DNA of 60,985 nt from CAYUVH01 sp964448135. Lineage in GTDB: Bacteria > Verrucomicrobiota > Verrucomicrobiia > Limisphaerales > UBA8199. Positions 40,582 through 49,309 of this stretch are shown here, one piece after another. The notes beneath the pieces were generated by a model. That model was not told the DNA's origin, searched no databases, and was given only the letters and a program-made list of their open reading frames with translations. Within the stretch, counting starts at the first letter, position 1, and the number at the start of each line of letters is the position of its first letter. The stretch lies in contig CAYUVH010000061.1 of NCBI GenBank assembly GCA_964448135.1, positions 1-60,985 of the forward strand, given 5' to 3'. A program made the translations under genes and the position numbers.

Positions 40582-42162
40582 ATGAGCATCAACCAATTCC
40601 CCCGGATGGCGTGGCCATTGCGGTCTATAACCATTTGGATTTTCACCCTGCTGCTGCTTGCCGTTTGCTCCCTGAGCCGAGCCGCAACTTATGAACCCTC
40701 TAACTTTTCGCCGCCCAAGCCGGAACGCGAAATGCGCGCCGCCTGGGTCGCCACGGTCGGCAACATTGATTGGCCGTCGAAAAAGGGACTCAGCACCGCC
40801 GAACAAAAGGCCGAGCTGATCCACATTCTCGACCGCGCGGCGGAGTTGAAACTAAACGTCGTCATCTTCCAGGTCCGGCCGGCGTGTGATGCGATGTATG
40901 CCTCGAAGATCGAGCCGTGGTCGGAATTTCTCACCGGTACCATGGGCCAGGCGCCCGAGCCGTATTATGATCCGCTCGCGTTTGCGGTGACCGAAGCGCA
41001 CGCGCGGGGTTTGGAGTTGCACGCATGGTTCAATCCATATCGGGCGCGGCCGGGCGGCTCGACGGCCACTGCTTCGGCGAATCACATTTCCAAGACCCAT
41101 CCCGAACTCGCGCGCAGCTACGGCACCAAGGGAATGATGTGGCTCGATCCCGGCGAAAAGGCGGTGCAGGACTATTCCCTGCGCGTGGTGATGGATGTGG
41201 TCAATCGCTACGACGTGGATGGCATCCACTTCGATGATTATTTCTATCCTTACAAGGAAAGCGATGCCTCGGGCCGCGAGCAGGACTTCCCCGATGACGC
41301 AAGCTGGCGGCGTTATAGCGCGAAGGGAAAACTAAGCCGCGCAGATTGGCGGCGCGAGAACGTGGATAATTTTATCGAGCGCGTTTACACATCCATCAAG
41401 GCGGCCAAGCCGTCGGTGAAGTTTGGCATCAGCCCGTTCGGCATCTGGAAGCCCGGCACGCCACCGCAGATCAAAGGTTTTGACGCTTACGACTCGCTCT
41501 ACGCCGACTCGCGCAAGTGGCTCGCCAGCGGCTGGTGCGATTACTTCGCGCCGCAACTGTATTGGTCGATTGAGGTGAAGGAACAAAGCTTCCCTGTGCT
41601 GCTGAAGTGGTGGACCGAACAGAATCCCAACCACCGCATCATCGCGCCCGGCCTCGACACCACCAAAACCGGGCGCCGGAATCGTCCGAGCGACGAAGCC
41701 GAATCAAGCGGCAAGAAGAGCCGTCCCGGCTGGCCCAATGAGGAGATTCTGAATCAAATCAAACTCACCCGCTCAACACCAGGCGTAGAAGGACACGTGC
41801 ATTGGAACATGCGCAGCTTGATGCGCAACACAGAGTTGGATGAAGCGCTGATCCGCGGGCCGTATGACGAGCCCGCGTTGGTGCCGGCCTGCCCGGGGCG
41901 GGCTGATCATGCGCTGGGAAAGCCGAACGTATCGGTGAACGATTCGCAGTTGAAGTGGACCGCGAACGCGAAGGCGGGCAAACCGTGGCTGTGGGTCGTG
42001 CAGACCAAGTCCGGCGGGAATTGGACCACGAAGATTCTGACGGCCGATAAAAGCAGCCTTTCGCTGGGGACGCCACCGGACGCCATCTGCGTCAGCTACG
42101 TGGATCGATTCGGGGCATGGAGCCAGCCGGCGGCCCTGCAAAAGGCGAAGGCGAAAAAGTGA
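40582..42162 (+). CDS. Glycosyl-hydrolase-like 10 (GHL10/DUF187) secreted protein
   Basis: 526 residues. Signal anchor or peptide at the N-terminus (ITIWIFTLLLLAVCSLSRAA). The barrel motifs match the UPF0748/GHL10 type: REMRAAWVATVGNIDWPSKK, HILDRAAELKLNVVIFQVRP, ARGLELHAWFNPYRA and YDVDGIHFDDYFYPY (conserved DD). It ends with a beta-sandwich module (WLWVVQTKSGGNWTTKI). Related enzymes are thought to act on peptidoglycan or polysaccharides, unproven. The stop codon overlaps the 3' end of rnpB by 2 bp. Confidence 0.9.
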   Translation: MSINQFPRMAWPLRSITIWIFTLLLLAVCSLSRAATYEPSNFSPPKPEREMRAAWVATVGNIDWPSKKGLSTAEQKAELIHILDRAAELKLNVVIFQVRPACDAMYASKIEPWSEFLTGTMGQAPEPYYDPLAFAVTEAHARGLELHAWFNPYRARPGGSTATASANHISKTHPELARSYGTKGMMWLDPGEKAVQDYSLRVVMDVVNRYDVDGIHFDDYFYPYKESDASGREQDFPDDASWRRYSAKGKLSRADWRRENVDNFIERVYTSIKAAKPSVKFGISPFGIWKPGTPPQIKGFDAYDSLYADSRKWLASGWCDYFAPQLYWSIEVKEQSFPVLLKWWTEQNPNHRIIAPGLDTTKTGRRNRPSDEAESSGKKSRPGWPNEEILNQIKLTRSTPGVEGHVHWNMRSLMRNTELDEALIRGPYDEPALVPACPGRADHALGKPNVSVNDSQLKWTANAKAGKPWLWVVQTKSGGNWTTKILTADKSSLSLGTPPDAICVSYVDRFGAWSQPAALQKAKAKK

Positions 42163-42573
42163 TTCTGGAAGGGCTGTAAGCCGAATTCTGTCTGCCCGGA
42201 TTGCTCCGGGGAGAGAATCATTTATCTTAGCAGCCTTACCCGGGACCCGCCGTTCCTTGCGGAACGGACTGGAGCGGGCAGCTCCGAAGGTCCCCTATTT
42301 GGCCTTGCACCCGATGGGGTTTTCCGTGCCTCCGGGCTTACGACCGGAGCGGTGGGCTCTTACCCCACCTTTTCACCCTTACCGACGCGAACGCCGGCGG
42401 TATATTTTCTGTGGCACTATCCGTCGGCGGGCCTCACGGCACCGCCTCCCGGGTATATCCCCGCCGCACATGGCGACGAGGTTACGCGGCATCGCGCCCT
42501 TCAGTGTTCGGACTTTCCTCCCCGGTCGCGGCGCAAGCGCCCAACCGGAGCGACTCTCCGCCCTTCCAGAATC
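42161..42573 (-). ncRNA. rnpB: RNase P RNA (class A)
   Basis: About 413 nt on the minus strand. The 5' and 3' ends form a 14-bp P1 helix (42560-42573 with 42161-42174). Conserved regions are visible on the RNA strand: CR-I GAGGAAAGTC (42520-42511), CR-V ACAGAATTCGG near 42191, and the L15-type tract around 42365 (AGGGTGAAAAGGTGGGG). These match the bacterial consensus. The catalytic RNA matures tRNA 5' ends. It converges with the GHL10 gene. Confidence 0.95.
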
Positions 42574-42579
42574 AGCCGT

Positions 42580-42608
42580 AAAATACACCCTGTGCGCCCC
42601 CGCCGCAA
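42580..42608 (-). promoter_or_regulatory. Sigma-70-type promoter of rnpB
   Basis: On the minus strand, TTGCGG (42608-42603) and TATTTT (42585-42580) are 17 bp apart. The RNA start at G42573 is six bases downstream of the -10 box. The -35 half lies in one arm of a strong hairpin (42597-42632). Confidence 0.5.
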
Positions 42609-42672
42609 CCCTTCCTGACAGGGCGGCGGGGGTATATGCCAAATCGGTGTATACACTGTATACACTGTATAC
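42597..42672. repeat. GC hairpin and three GTATACACT direct repeats upstream of rnpB
   Basis: A perfect 10-bp GC stem CCCCCGCCGC (42597-42606) / GCGGCGGGGG (42623-42632) is followed by GTATAC palindromes at 42649, 42658 and 42667, spaced exactly 9 bp. No run of T follows the stem, so it is not a canonical terminator. The 242-bp gap between rnpB and the next gene holds no further feature I can support. Confidence 0.55.
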
Positions 42673-42815
42673 AAGGCGCATAAACATTGGGTGGAATAAG
42701 GGTCATTCCGTGTTACGTCCGGCGTTACACTGTTAACACCATTATAAAATCAGGGCGTGGCCAGCGGACAGGCGATCCGCGATATAGCCGACTGCCTGCT
42801 GACGTTAAGAATTGG

Positions 42816-43199
42816 ATGCGTTTGCCCAAATCTCCGAGGGAATGGAAAATCCTCGTCTTAATCCTAATCGTACTCCTAATCTTAATCGCAATCCCAATGG
42901 ACGACTTGTTGCTCCAAAACATACAGGATGTCTTCCAGATCGAGGGACGTGGTACCGTGGTCACGGGCGAAATCGGACCGGGTTGGAAAACGGCGAAGCG
43001 CGGCGAAAAAATTGAACTGCGAACGCCCGGCGGTGGGAAAATCAAAACGGCGATCAAGGATATGGAGCTTTTTACCAAGGGCAGATTGGACCGTGGGCCA
43101 AGCCGACATAGTGCTGCCTTGCTCCAAGACGTGGTCGCGTCGGATCAGATCCCACGCGGGACCGAAATGTGGCGACGATTGGATGATGCATCGAGCTGA
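42816..43199 (+). CDS. Membrane-anchored EF-Tu domain II-like protein
   Basis: 127 residues from MRLPKSPREW. One membrane helix (ILVLILIVLLILIAIP) is followed by a beta-barrel resembling translation-factor domain II: FQIEGRGTVVTGEIG, GEKIELRTPGGGKIKTAIK, and LLQDVVASDQIPRGTEMW, which mirrors the EF-Tu GRGTVVTGRIERG and LLRGI..DIERGQ blocks. No GTPase domain is present. Isolated domain-II proteins in bacteria are uncharacterised. An ankyrin gene starts 7 bp later and is likely cotranscribed. Confidence 0.72.
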   Translation: MRLPKSPREWKILVLILIVLLILIAIPMDDLLLQNIQDVFQIEGRGTVVTGEIGPGWKTAKRGEKIELRTPGGGKIKTAIKDMELFTKGRLDRGPSRHSAALLQDVVASDQIPRGTEMWRRLDDASS

Positions 43200-43205
43200 A
43201 GTTAT

Positions 43206-43631
43206 ATGTGGCCCTTCAAGAAACAGAAGCAGACCTTGGATGAGGTCGGTCGTTCCGAACTTCATTACGCGGCGCGGGACGGCAATCTTCCCGCTGTTGA
43301 AAAGTTGGTGGCGGGCGGCGCCGAGGTGAATCTTCAAGACCAGTTGGGCTGGACGCCGCTGCACTTTGCAGCGCAGGCGCTTTCCGAACCGGTCACCCGT
43401 TACCTGCTGTCGCATGGCGCCACCGTTGATCTGGAGGATGGTCATGGCAATACGCCGCTGTTCCGGGCGACTTTCGCGTGCGAGGGCGATGGCAAAGTGA
43501 TTCAAGCACTGCGCGCCGCCGGGGCGGATCCGAAGAAGAAAAACAAAATCGGAATCAGCCCGGTGGCGCTGGCGCGGACGATTGCGAACTACGACATCGC
43601 CCAATTTTACAGCGACATCCAGGACGGCTGA
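43206..43631 (+). CDS. Small ankyrin-repeat protein
   Basis: 141 residues. After MWPFKKQKQTLDEVGRSEL come three ankyrin repeats: HYAARDGNLPAVEKLVAGG, LGWTPLHFAAQALSEP and HGNTPLFRATFACEGDG. It lacks a signal peptide. It follows the EF-Tu-domain-II gene by 7 bp, so the pair may form one transcript. Partner unknown. Confidence 0.88.
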   Translation: MWPFKKQKQTLDEVGRSELHYAARDGNLPAVEKLVAGGAEVNLQDQLGWTPLHFAAQALSEPVTRYLLSHGATVDLEDGHGNTPLFRATFACEGDGKVIQALRAAGADPKKKNKIGISPVALARTIANYDIAQFYSDIQDG

Positions 43632-43710
43632 CCAACCGGCCTGCTGCTTCTATTTTCTCCATGGCACAGCGGCGTTTCAGATTATTCGTGGTTAACCAGG
43701 TTCAATTGGC

Positions 43711-44160
43711 ATGTCAATCAACACTTCGACCGTTGACGCCTATATCGCAAAGAGAGGCTTCCAATGCAGAATTGGGGACGCCGATTGGCCAACCATCCTG
43801 AAAAAGATCCAGGCCGTTTTTGGTCGCAGGTTGCGGCATCGTTGCCGACTGGTCACTCAGCCGGAAAACCCTCTGGCGCGATACTGCACTGTTATTCCAG
43901 ATGGCGTTCCCCAGCCCTACCGGCACATTTTTTATCTCGAGATTTATGGCGGAGACTCACCGAAAATGCGGGGGCTTGAGCGCTGGCTTTCCGCACGCGC
44001 AGTACTGTGGAATGAACTTTGGCAATTGGACCCGGAGAGCAAGGAACACTTCTTTGCGGGATTGCGGATTTACGGTTTTGAGCCACAGAACCTCATCAAG
44101 CCTGTGCCGAAAGCAATTCCGGGCCGGTTGGATAACGCCGCTACTAACTCTCGCATCTGA
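43711..44160 (+). CDS. Hypothetical protein
   Basis: 149 residues beginning MSINTSTVDAYIAKRGFQCR. Readable features: a basic segment FGRRLRHRCRLVTQPENP and a mixed alpha/beta core (YRHIFYLEIYGGDSP, KMRGLERWLSARAVLWNELW). No family is recognised and there is no membrane segment. A weak ribosome binding site lies upstream. It may be a chance ORF, though its length and amino-acid mix look coding. Confidence 0.5.
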   Translation: MSINTSTVDAYIAKRGFQCRIGDADWPTILKKIQAVFGRRLRHRCRLVTQPENPLARYCTVIPDGVPQPYRHIFYLEIYGGDSPKMRGLERWLSARAVLWNELWQLDPESKEHFFAGLRIYGFEPQNLIKPVPKAIPGRLDNAATNSRI

Positions 44161-44222
44161 ATCTCCATTTGTTGCCAAATTGATTAGCCTAAACGCCTCA
44201 TTCGCACTACCTTGCCACACGG

Positions 44223-44633
44223 ATGAATATTCAAGTGGCGGTTCTGTGCGACGCGGCGACCGACGGGGACGGGAAGCTGAATCTGCTGGGGGCTTTCGAT
44301 ACCATCAATACCTCCCAACTCCCCGCCCTGCACCCGCAATGCTCGATCGCCCTGCGCATCACGTTCTTCAGCGATGACGAGGGGAAACACGAAGTGCGCC
44401 TGGCATTTGTAGATGCCGACGGCCGCTCGATCATGCCGGATTTCCCGCCCATCCCGATCGAAATCGCGCTGCCCGACGACATGCATTTCGGCACGCGCAA
44501 TTTCATCATCAACATCCAGCAACTCACCTTCGCGCAGCCGGGCCTGCATTCGATCGACGTCACGATTGACGGCAAACCGGCGACGAGCATTCCGTTGATG
44601 GTGCGGCATGAACAGCCGCAGACGGCGGGTTAA
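44223..44633 (+). CDS. Conserved hypothetical protein (DUF6941-like)
   Basis: 136 residues starting MNIQVAVLCDAATDGDGKLN. The core NLLGAFDTINTSQLPALHPQ, then CSIALRITFFSDDEGKHEVR and a C-terminal SIPLMVRHEQPQTAG, matches a family of short beta-rich bacterial proteins I know as DUF6941 (from memory). Function unknown; cytosolic. It converges on nadB with a 4-bp overlap. Confidence 0.72.
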   Translation: MNIQVAVLCDAATDGDGKLNLLGAFDTINTSQLPALHPQCSIALRITFFSDDEGKHEVRLAFVDADGRSIMPDFPPIPIEIALPDDMHFGTRNFIINIQQLTFAQPGLHSIDVTIDGKPATSIPLMVRHEQPQTAG

Positions 44634-46231
44634 GTCGCGCGCTGGAGCACGCTGTCCCGCTGCGCCCAGGCGGGGTCCGGGTTCGGATAATCCAGGTTGT
44701 AATTCAATCCCCGGCTTTCGGGGCGTTGCATGGCGCAGCCGACGATGATTTCGGCGACGGTCGCGATGTTGCGAAGTTCAAGGAGATCGCTGGTGACGGT
44801 GAAGTTCCAGTAATACTCGTGGATTTCCTCCTGCAGATTCGCGATGCGTTTTAGGGCGCGCTCGAGGCGCTTGTTGGTGCGGACGATGCCGACGTAGTCC
44901 CACATCGCGCGGCGGATTTCGTCCCAGTTGTGCGAGACGACGACCAACTCGTCGGGATTCGAAGCACTGCCGGCGGACCAGTCGGGAATCTGCGTCGCGA
45001 CGGGCGGTTGACCATGACCATCGGTATGGCGGGCGGCGCGGTGGGCGCACACGAGAGCTTCCAATAGTGAATTGCTCGCGAGGCGATTGGCGCCGTGCAA
45101 GCCGGTGCACGCCACTTCACCGATCGCGTATAAACCGGGCATGCCGGTCTCGCCGTTGAGGTTGGTGACCACGCCGCCGCACTGGTAATGCGCGGCCGGC
45201 ACAACGGGAATCGGCTCGCGCGTGATGTCGATGCCGAAGCCCAGGCAGGTCTGGTATATATTGGGGAAACGTTCCTTGATGAACTCCGCGGGCTTGTGCG
45301 TGATGTCGAGGAGGACACAATCGTCGCCGCTCTTCTTCATCTCGCCATCAATCGCGCGGGCAACGACATCACGCGGCGCGAGGGATTTGAGCGGATGATA
45401 CGCGTCCATGAATTCGACGCCGGAGAGCGTCTTCAACACCCCGCCCTCGCCGCGCACCGCTTCGCTGATGAGAAATGATTTGGCCCGGGGATGATACAGG
45501 CAGGTGGGATGGAACTGGATGAATTCCATGTTCGCGACCGCCGCCCCGGCGCGGTAGGCCATGGCGACGCCGTCCCCGGTGGCGATGTCCGGATTAGTCG
45601 TGTAGAGATAGACTTTCCCGCAGCCACCCGTGGCAAGCATGGTCACGGGGGCGGCGAAGGTTTCGACGACACCGGAAGCTTTATCGAGCACATAAACACC
45701 CAGGCAGCGGTTTGCGCTGGGACGGCCAAGCTTGCGCGTGGTGATCAAGTCGATCGCGAAATGGTTTTCGAAAATCTCGATGTTGGAACTCGCGGCAATC
45801 GCGCCCAGCAACGAACGCTCGATCTGTCGTCCGGTGATGTCCTTCGCGTGCAGGATGCGGCGTTTGGAATGTCCGCCCTCGCGGCCCAGATCCAGTTCGC
45901 GGGCACCGTGACCGCGCGGATCTTCGCGCTCGGTGAACTGCATTCCCATCTCGATGAGTTCAGCGATGCGGGCGGGACCTTCCTCGATAATGGTCCGGAC
46001 CACCGCTTCCTTGCAAAGACCGGCGCCGGCTTCGAGCGTATCGCGCACGTGCAGTTCGAAGGAATCCTCCTTGCTCGTGACCGCGGCGATGCCGCCCTGC
46101 GCGTAATTCGTGTTCGACTCGGCTTTGTTCTTCTTGGTGATGATGGCCACCCTGCCCTTCGCCGCCAGCTTGAGCGCGCAAAACAACCCGGCAATGCCGC
46201 TGCCGAGCACGAGGTAATCGAACTTCTTCAT
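44630..46231 (-). CDS. nadB: L-aspartate oxidase
   Basis: 533 residues from the ATG at 46231, which shares one base with the panC stop (TGATG); an upstream TTG is less likely. FAD-dependent oxidation of L-aspartate to iminoaspartate is the first step of de novo NAD synthesis. Motifs: FAD fold YLVLGSGIAGLFCALKLAA, SNTNYAQGGIAAV, the active-site loop HVRDTLEAGAGLCKEA, GGCGKVYLYTTNPDIATGDG and a C-terminal SAGSAS-bearing helical domain. nadA/nadC are not visible. Confidence 0.96.
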   Translation of the reverse strand: MKKFDYLVLGSGIAGLFCALKLAAKGRVAIITKKNKAESNTNYAQGGIAAVTSKEDSFELHVRDTLEAGAGLCKEAVVRTIIEEGPARIAELIEMGMQFTEREDPRGHGARELDLGREGGHSKRRILHAKDITGRQIERSLLGAIAASSNIEIFENHFAIDLITTRKLGRPSANRCLGVYVLDKASGVVETFAAPVTMLATGGCGKVYLYTTNPDIATGDGVAMAYRAGAAVANMEFIQFHPTCLYHPRAKSFLISEAVRGEGGVLKTLSGVEFMDAYHPLKSLAPRDVVARAIDGEMKKSGDDCVLLDITHKPAEFIKERFPNIYQTCLGFGIDITREPIPVVPAAHYQCGGVVTNLNGETGMPGLYAIGEVACTGLHGANRLASNSLLEALVCAHRAARHTDGHGQPPVATQIPDWSAGSASNPDELVVVSHNWDEIRRAMWDYVGIVRTNKRLERALKRIANLQEEIHEYYWNFTVTSDLLELRNIATVAEIIVGCAMQRPESRGLNYNLDYPNPDPAWAQRDSVLQRAT

Positions 46232-47097
46232 CAAAGTGGCGCGTTGTCAATCAGCCGCGTTTTGCCCACAAAAACAGCCAGCGCCACCTGCACGCCGCGC
46301 GCAACACGTGTGACCGGTTGCAACGTCCGCGGATGAAAGAACGCAATATAGTCCACGCGGGCCGCCGGGGCGGAGGAAATGACGCGCTGCATTTTGGTTC
46401 GCAAAGCCGCCGCCGATACTGGCGACTTCGCGGCGCGGACCTCCGATTGCGCCAGCTTGATGGCGCGGTGCAAAACTGTTGCCTGCGTTCGCAGATCGCC
46501 GATCAGATACTGATTGCGCGAACTCATCGCCAATCCGTCGCGCTCGCGCACGGTGGGCGCGACCACGACCTTCAGCGGAAAATCCAGATCGGTCACCATT
46601 TTCTGGATCACCGCCGCCTGTTGCCAATCCTTGGCGCCGAAGATGGCGATGTCGGGCTGCGCCAGGTGAAAGAGCTTAGCCACGATGGTCGTCACGCCGC
46701 GAAAATGCGTCGGCCGCGAAGCGCCTTCCATGCTCTGCGAAAGCTTTTCCTCCACGACGTAGGTGCTGTATTCCGCTTCGGGCGAGCTGGGATAAATTTC
46801 GCGGTTGTGCGGGGCGAAGATGGTGTCGGCGCCGGCGGCCCGGCACAGTCTGGCATCGGCGCCCAGGCTGCGGGGGTAACGGGTATAATCTTCCTTCGGG
46901 CCGAATTGAGTGGGGTTCACGTAAATGCTGACCACCACTTTGCCGCGCGGCCCGGCGAGCTTGCGGGCGCGCTCGACCAGGCTGCCGTGTCCGGCGTGGA
47001 GGCTGCCCATCGTGGGCACCAATACCACGCGCACGCCGCTTTTGCGCCAGTCGCCGGCGACTTTTTGCATCGTCCGTACTGAAGAAATGATACGCAT
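46231..47097 (-). CDS. panC: Pantothenate synthetase
   Basis: 288 residues from MRIISSVRTMQKVAGDWRKS; the ATG at 47130 is in frame but further from the family start. It joins pantoate and beta-alanine using ATP to make pantothenate. Signatures: VLVPTMGSLHAGHGSLVERA (HIGH-like), SIYVNPTQFGPKEDYTRYPR, FAPHNREIYPS, FRGVTTIVAKLFHLAQPDIA and the KMSKS-like MSSRNQYL. It overlaps nadB by one base and is likely cotranscribed. Confidence 0.96.
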   Translation of the reverse strand: MRIISSVRTMQKVAGDWRKSGVRVVLVPTMGSLHAGHGSLVERARKLAGPRGKVVVSIYVNPTQFGPKEDYTRYPRSLGADARLCRAAGADTIFAPHNREIYPSSPEAEYSTYVVEEKLSQSMEGASRPTHFRGVTTIVAKLFHLAQPDIAIFGAKDWQQAAVIQKMVTDLDFPLKVVVAPTVRERDGLAMSSRNQYLIGDLRTQATVLHRAIKLAQSEVRAAKSPVSAAALRTKMQRVISSAPAARVDYIAFFHPRTLQPVTRVARGVQVALAVFVGKTRLIDNAPL

Positions 47098-47165
47098 CCA
47101 GTCGGCATAAAATAACGACTGACCGTGCAAATGCGAGAAGTTAAGCGGTGGAGGGATTTGAGTCC

Positions 47166-47250
47166 GTGGCAGCCGAGGTGACGAGGCTCCAATTTATCGA
47201 ACGGTATCAGGCCTCCGAATTAGTTAGAGCCTCGTTACCCCGGCTGCTAC
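47166..47250. repeat. GTAGC-type palindromic element (family B, copy 1)
   Basis: 24-bp arms: 47166-47189 and complement 47227-47250, 21 of 24 matching. The consensus arm begins GTAGCAGCCGAGGTAACGAG. The core of 37 bp (47190-47226) is unstructured. It lies in the divergent gap between panC and the glycerate kinase gene, where it may overlap promoters of both. Confidence 0.85.
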
Positions 47251-47277
47251 CATTTGAAAGGAAGGGCAGCTACACTT

Positions 47278-48378
47278 GTGAACGTTCTCATCTCTCCAGA
47301 CAAATTCAAAGGCACGCTGGCCGCGCAAACGGCCGCGGAAGCGATCGCGCGCGGCTGGAAGCGCGCACGGCCGGCCGATGCGATTCGCCTCGCACCGATC
47401 ACCGATGGCGGCGACGGATTCGGCGAAGCCCTGGCTGCCGCGATGCGGGTGAGACGTCATAGCATAAAAACCATGGACGCCTCGCATCGGTCCTGCCGGT
47501 CGCGGTGGTGGTGGGATGCCAAAACCCGCACGGCCATTATTGAGACCGCGACGGTGATTGGTCTCGCGATGCTGCCGCCGGGGCGATTTCATCCGTTCGT
47601 GCTCGATACGTACGGGCTGGGCGCGGTTTTGCGGGCGGCGGCGCGCAAGGGCGCGCGACGACTTTTGATTGGCCTGGGAGGCAGCGCAACGAACGACGGC
47701 GGGTTTGGCATGGCCCGTGCGCTGGGCTGGAAGTTTTTTGATGCCGACGGGACTGAGATTGTGAAGTGGCCTGACCTTCAGGACCTCGCCCGGGTGCATG
47801 AACCACAGGAACGCTTGCGCTTCGAAAAGGTAACCATCGCCGTGGACGTGCATAATCCATTGCTCGGCCGGCACGGAGCGACGCGGATTTACGGGCCGCA
47901 AAAAGGCGTCCGGCCTCGGGACGTTTTGCCCGCGGAGAAGGCATTGGGCCGGTTGGCGCAAGTGATGAATCGCCAATTTGGCGGGCGCAAACACAGTCAG
48001 GCCGGCGCCGGGGCGGGGGGCGGACTGGGCTTTGGGTTTCTCTCGTTCCTGGACGCGGAGCTTGAAAGTGGATTTGAACTGTTCAGCGAAGTCAACGGGC
48101 TGGTGGAGCAATTGAAATGGGCGGATAAGGTGATTACCGGTGAAGGTTCGTTGGACCGCTCGACGTTGATGGGCAAAGCGGCCGGGCAATTGGCGAAGGA
48201 ATGTCGGCGAAAGAAAATTCCCTGCGTCGCGCTGGCGGGGGTCGTTGCGCCGGAAGCGCGGCGGGCAAGATTGTTTTCAAAAGCCTACTCCCTCACCGAA
48301 CTGGCCGGACCGCGCGCCGCGAAGACTCAACCCGCTTACTGGCTGGAACGGCTGGCGTTTCAGGCGGCGAACCAGTAA
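47278..48378 (+). CDS. glxK: Glycerate kinase
   Basis: 366 residues from GTG (47278), with GAAAGGAAGG 13 bp before it; a TTG at 47254 is the longer option. It phosphorylates glycerate, probably to 2-phosphoglycerate. GlxK/GckA-type motifs: NVLISPDKFKGTLAAQTAA, PITDGGDGFGEALAAAM, LLIGLGGSATNDGGFGMA and VITGEGSLDRSTLMGKA. The protein is complete and cytosolic. Its 3' end is 10 bp from the next gene. Confidence 0.92.
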   Translation: MNVLISPDKFKGTLAAQTAAEAIARGWKRARPADAIRLAPITDGGDGFGEALAAAMRVRRHSIKTMDASHRSCRSRWWWDAKTRTAIIETATVIGLAMLPPGRFHPFVLDTYGLGAVLRAAARKGARRLLIGLGGSATNDGGFGMARALGWKFFDADGTEIVKWPDLQDLARVHEPQERLRFEKVTIAVDVHNPLLGRHGATRIYGPQKGVRPRDVLPAEKALGRLAQVMNRQFGGRKHSQAGAGAGGGLGFGFLSFLDAELESGFELFSEVNGLVEQLKWADKVITGEGSLDRSTLMGKAAGQLAKECRRKKIPCVALAGVVAPEARRARLFSKAYSLTELAGPRAAKTQPAYWLERLAFQAANQ

Positions 48379-48388
48379 CGTCTGCCGC

Positions 48389-49210
48389 ATGAATCTCGAA
48401 GATCACGCAGGGGACGTCATTCGCAAAGCGCGGGCGATGTCGAATGTTTCGCCCGAAGCCGCGGCTCAGGCGGCGGGAATGACGCCGGCTGAATTGGCCG
48501 CGCTGGAAGACAGCGGTCAATCTGCAAAAAAGCCGGACGTGGCGGCGCTGGCCAAGTTGATCGGTGTGGATGCGAAGAAGCTCGAAGCGCAACTGGCCGG
48601 CTGGCATCCCAACGAACCAGACCTGGGCACGTGGCGCGAATTTCGCCAGATCACCACCAGCGGGGACGGCATGACGGTGAATTGCTACCTCGCCTGGGAT
48701 GAGGTGTCGCGCGAGGCCGCATTATTCGACACCGGCTTCGAGGCCAAGCCGATCAATGACCTGGTCGAGGAGCACAAGTTGCAGCTCAAACACATTTTCA
48801 TCACCCACACGCACCCGGACCACATCGCGGCCCTGCCGGAGATTCGCGCGAAGTATCCGAAGGCGAGGATGCATTGGAGCGCAAAGGACGCCGCGGTGGC
48901 CGAACGCAACCGCGCGAACGATTTCATTCAACTGGGCAGCCTGCGCATCACGAATCGTGACACGCCCGGCCATGCGGACGACGGCGTGACCTATATCATC
49001 GGCACGTGGCCTGATGACGCGCCGCACGTGGCGATCGTGGGCGACGCGATTTTTTCGGCCTCGATGGGCCGCGGCAACCAGTCATGGGACGTCGCGAAAC
49101 AGAAGGTGCGCGAACAGATTCTTTCGCTGCCGGCGGAGACGTTGATTTGCCCCGGTCATGGACCAGTCACGACCGTGGGCGAGGAGAAGCAGTTTAATCC
49201 GTTTTTTTGA
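48389..49210 (+). CDS. HTH-like N-terminal plus metallo-beta-lactamase-fold hydrolase
   Basis: 273 residues from MNLEDHAGDVIRKARAMSNV. The N-terminal 70 residues look like an XRE helix-turn-helix (SPEAAAQAAGMTPAELAALE, DVAALAKLIGVDAKKLEAQL). The MBL domain has its zinc motif in FITHTHPDHIAALPEIRAKY, with later ligands DTPGHADDGVTYII, VAIVGDAIFSASMG and ICPGHGPVTTVGEE. Such glyoxalase II-like enzymes hydrolyse thioesters or related bonds. The HTH fusion suggests a ligand- or DNA-linked role, unproven. Confidence 0.83.
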   Translation: MNLEDHAGDVIRKARAMSNVSPEAAAQAAGMTPAELAALEDSGQSAKKPDVAALAKLIGVDAKKLEAQLAGWHPNEPDLGTWREFRQITTSGDGMTVNCYLAWDEVSREAALFDTGFEAKPINDLVEEHKLQLKHIFITHTHPDHIAALPEIRAKYPKARMHWSAKDAAVAERNRANDFIQLGSLRITNRDTPGHADDGVTYIIGTWPDDAPHVAIVGDAIFSASMGRGNQSWDVAKQKVREQILSLPAETLICPGHGPVTTVGEEKQFNPFF

Positions 49211-49225
49211 TTCATTCACCGGCTC

Positions 49226-49309
49226 GTAGCGGCCGAGGTAACGAAGCTCCATCCGTCCGGCAGCCAGGACGCGTTCGAAAAGAAGGAGCCTCGTTACCTC
49301 GGCTGCTAC
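49226..49309. repeat. GTAGC-type palindromic element (family B, copy 2)
   Basis: 24-bp arms 49226-49249 and 49286-49309, 22 of 24 matching, around a 36-bp core. The stop codon TAG (49308-49306) of the following methyltransferase lies inside the right arm, in its GTAGC start. It sits between two convergent genes. Confidence 0.85.
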
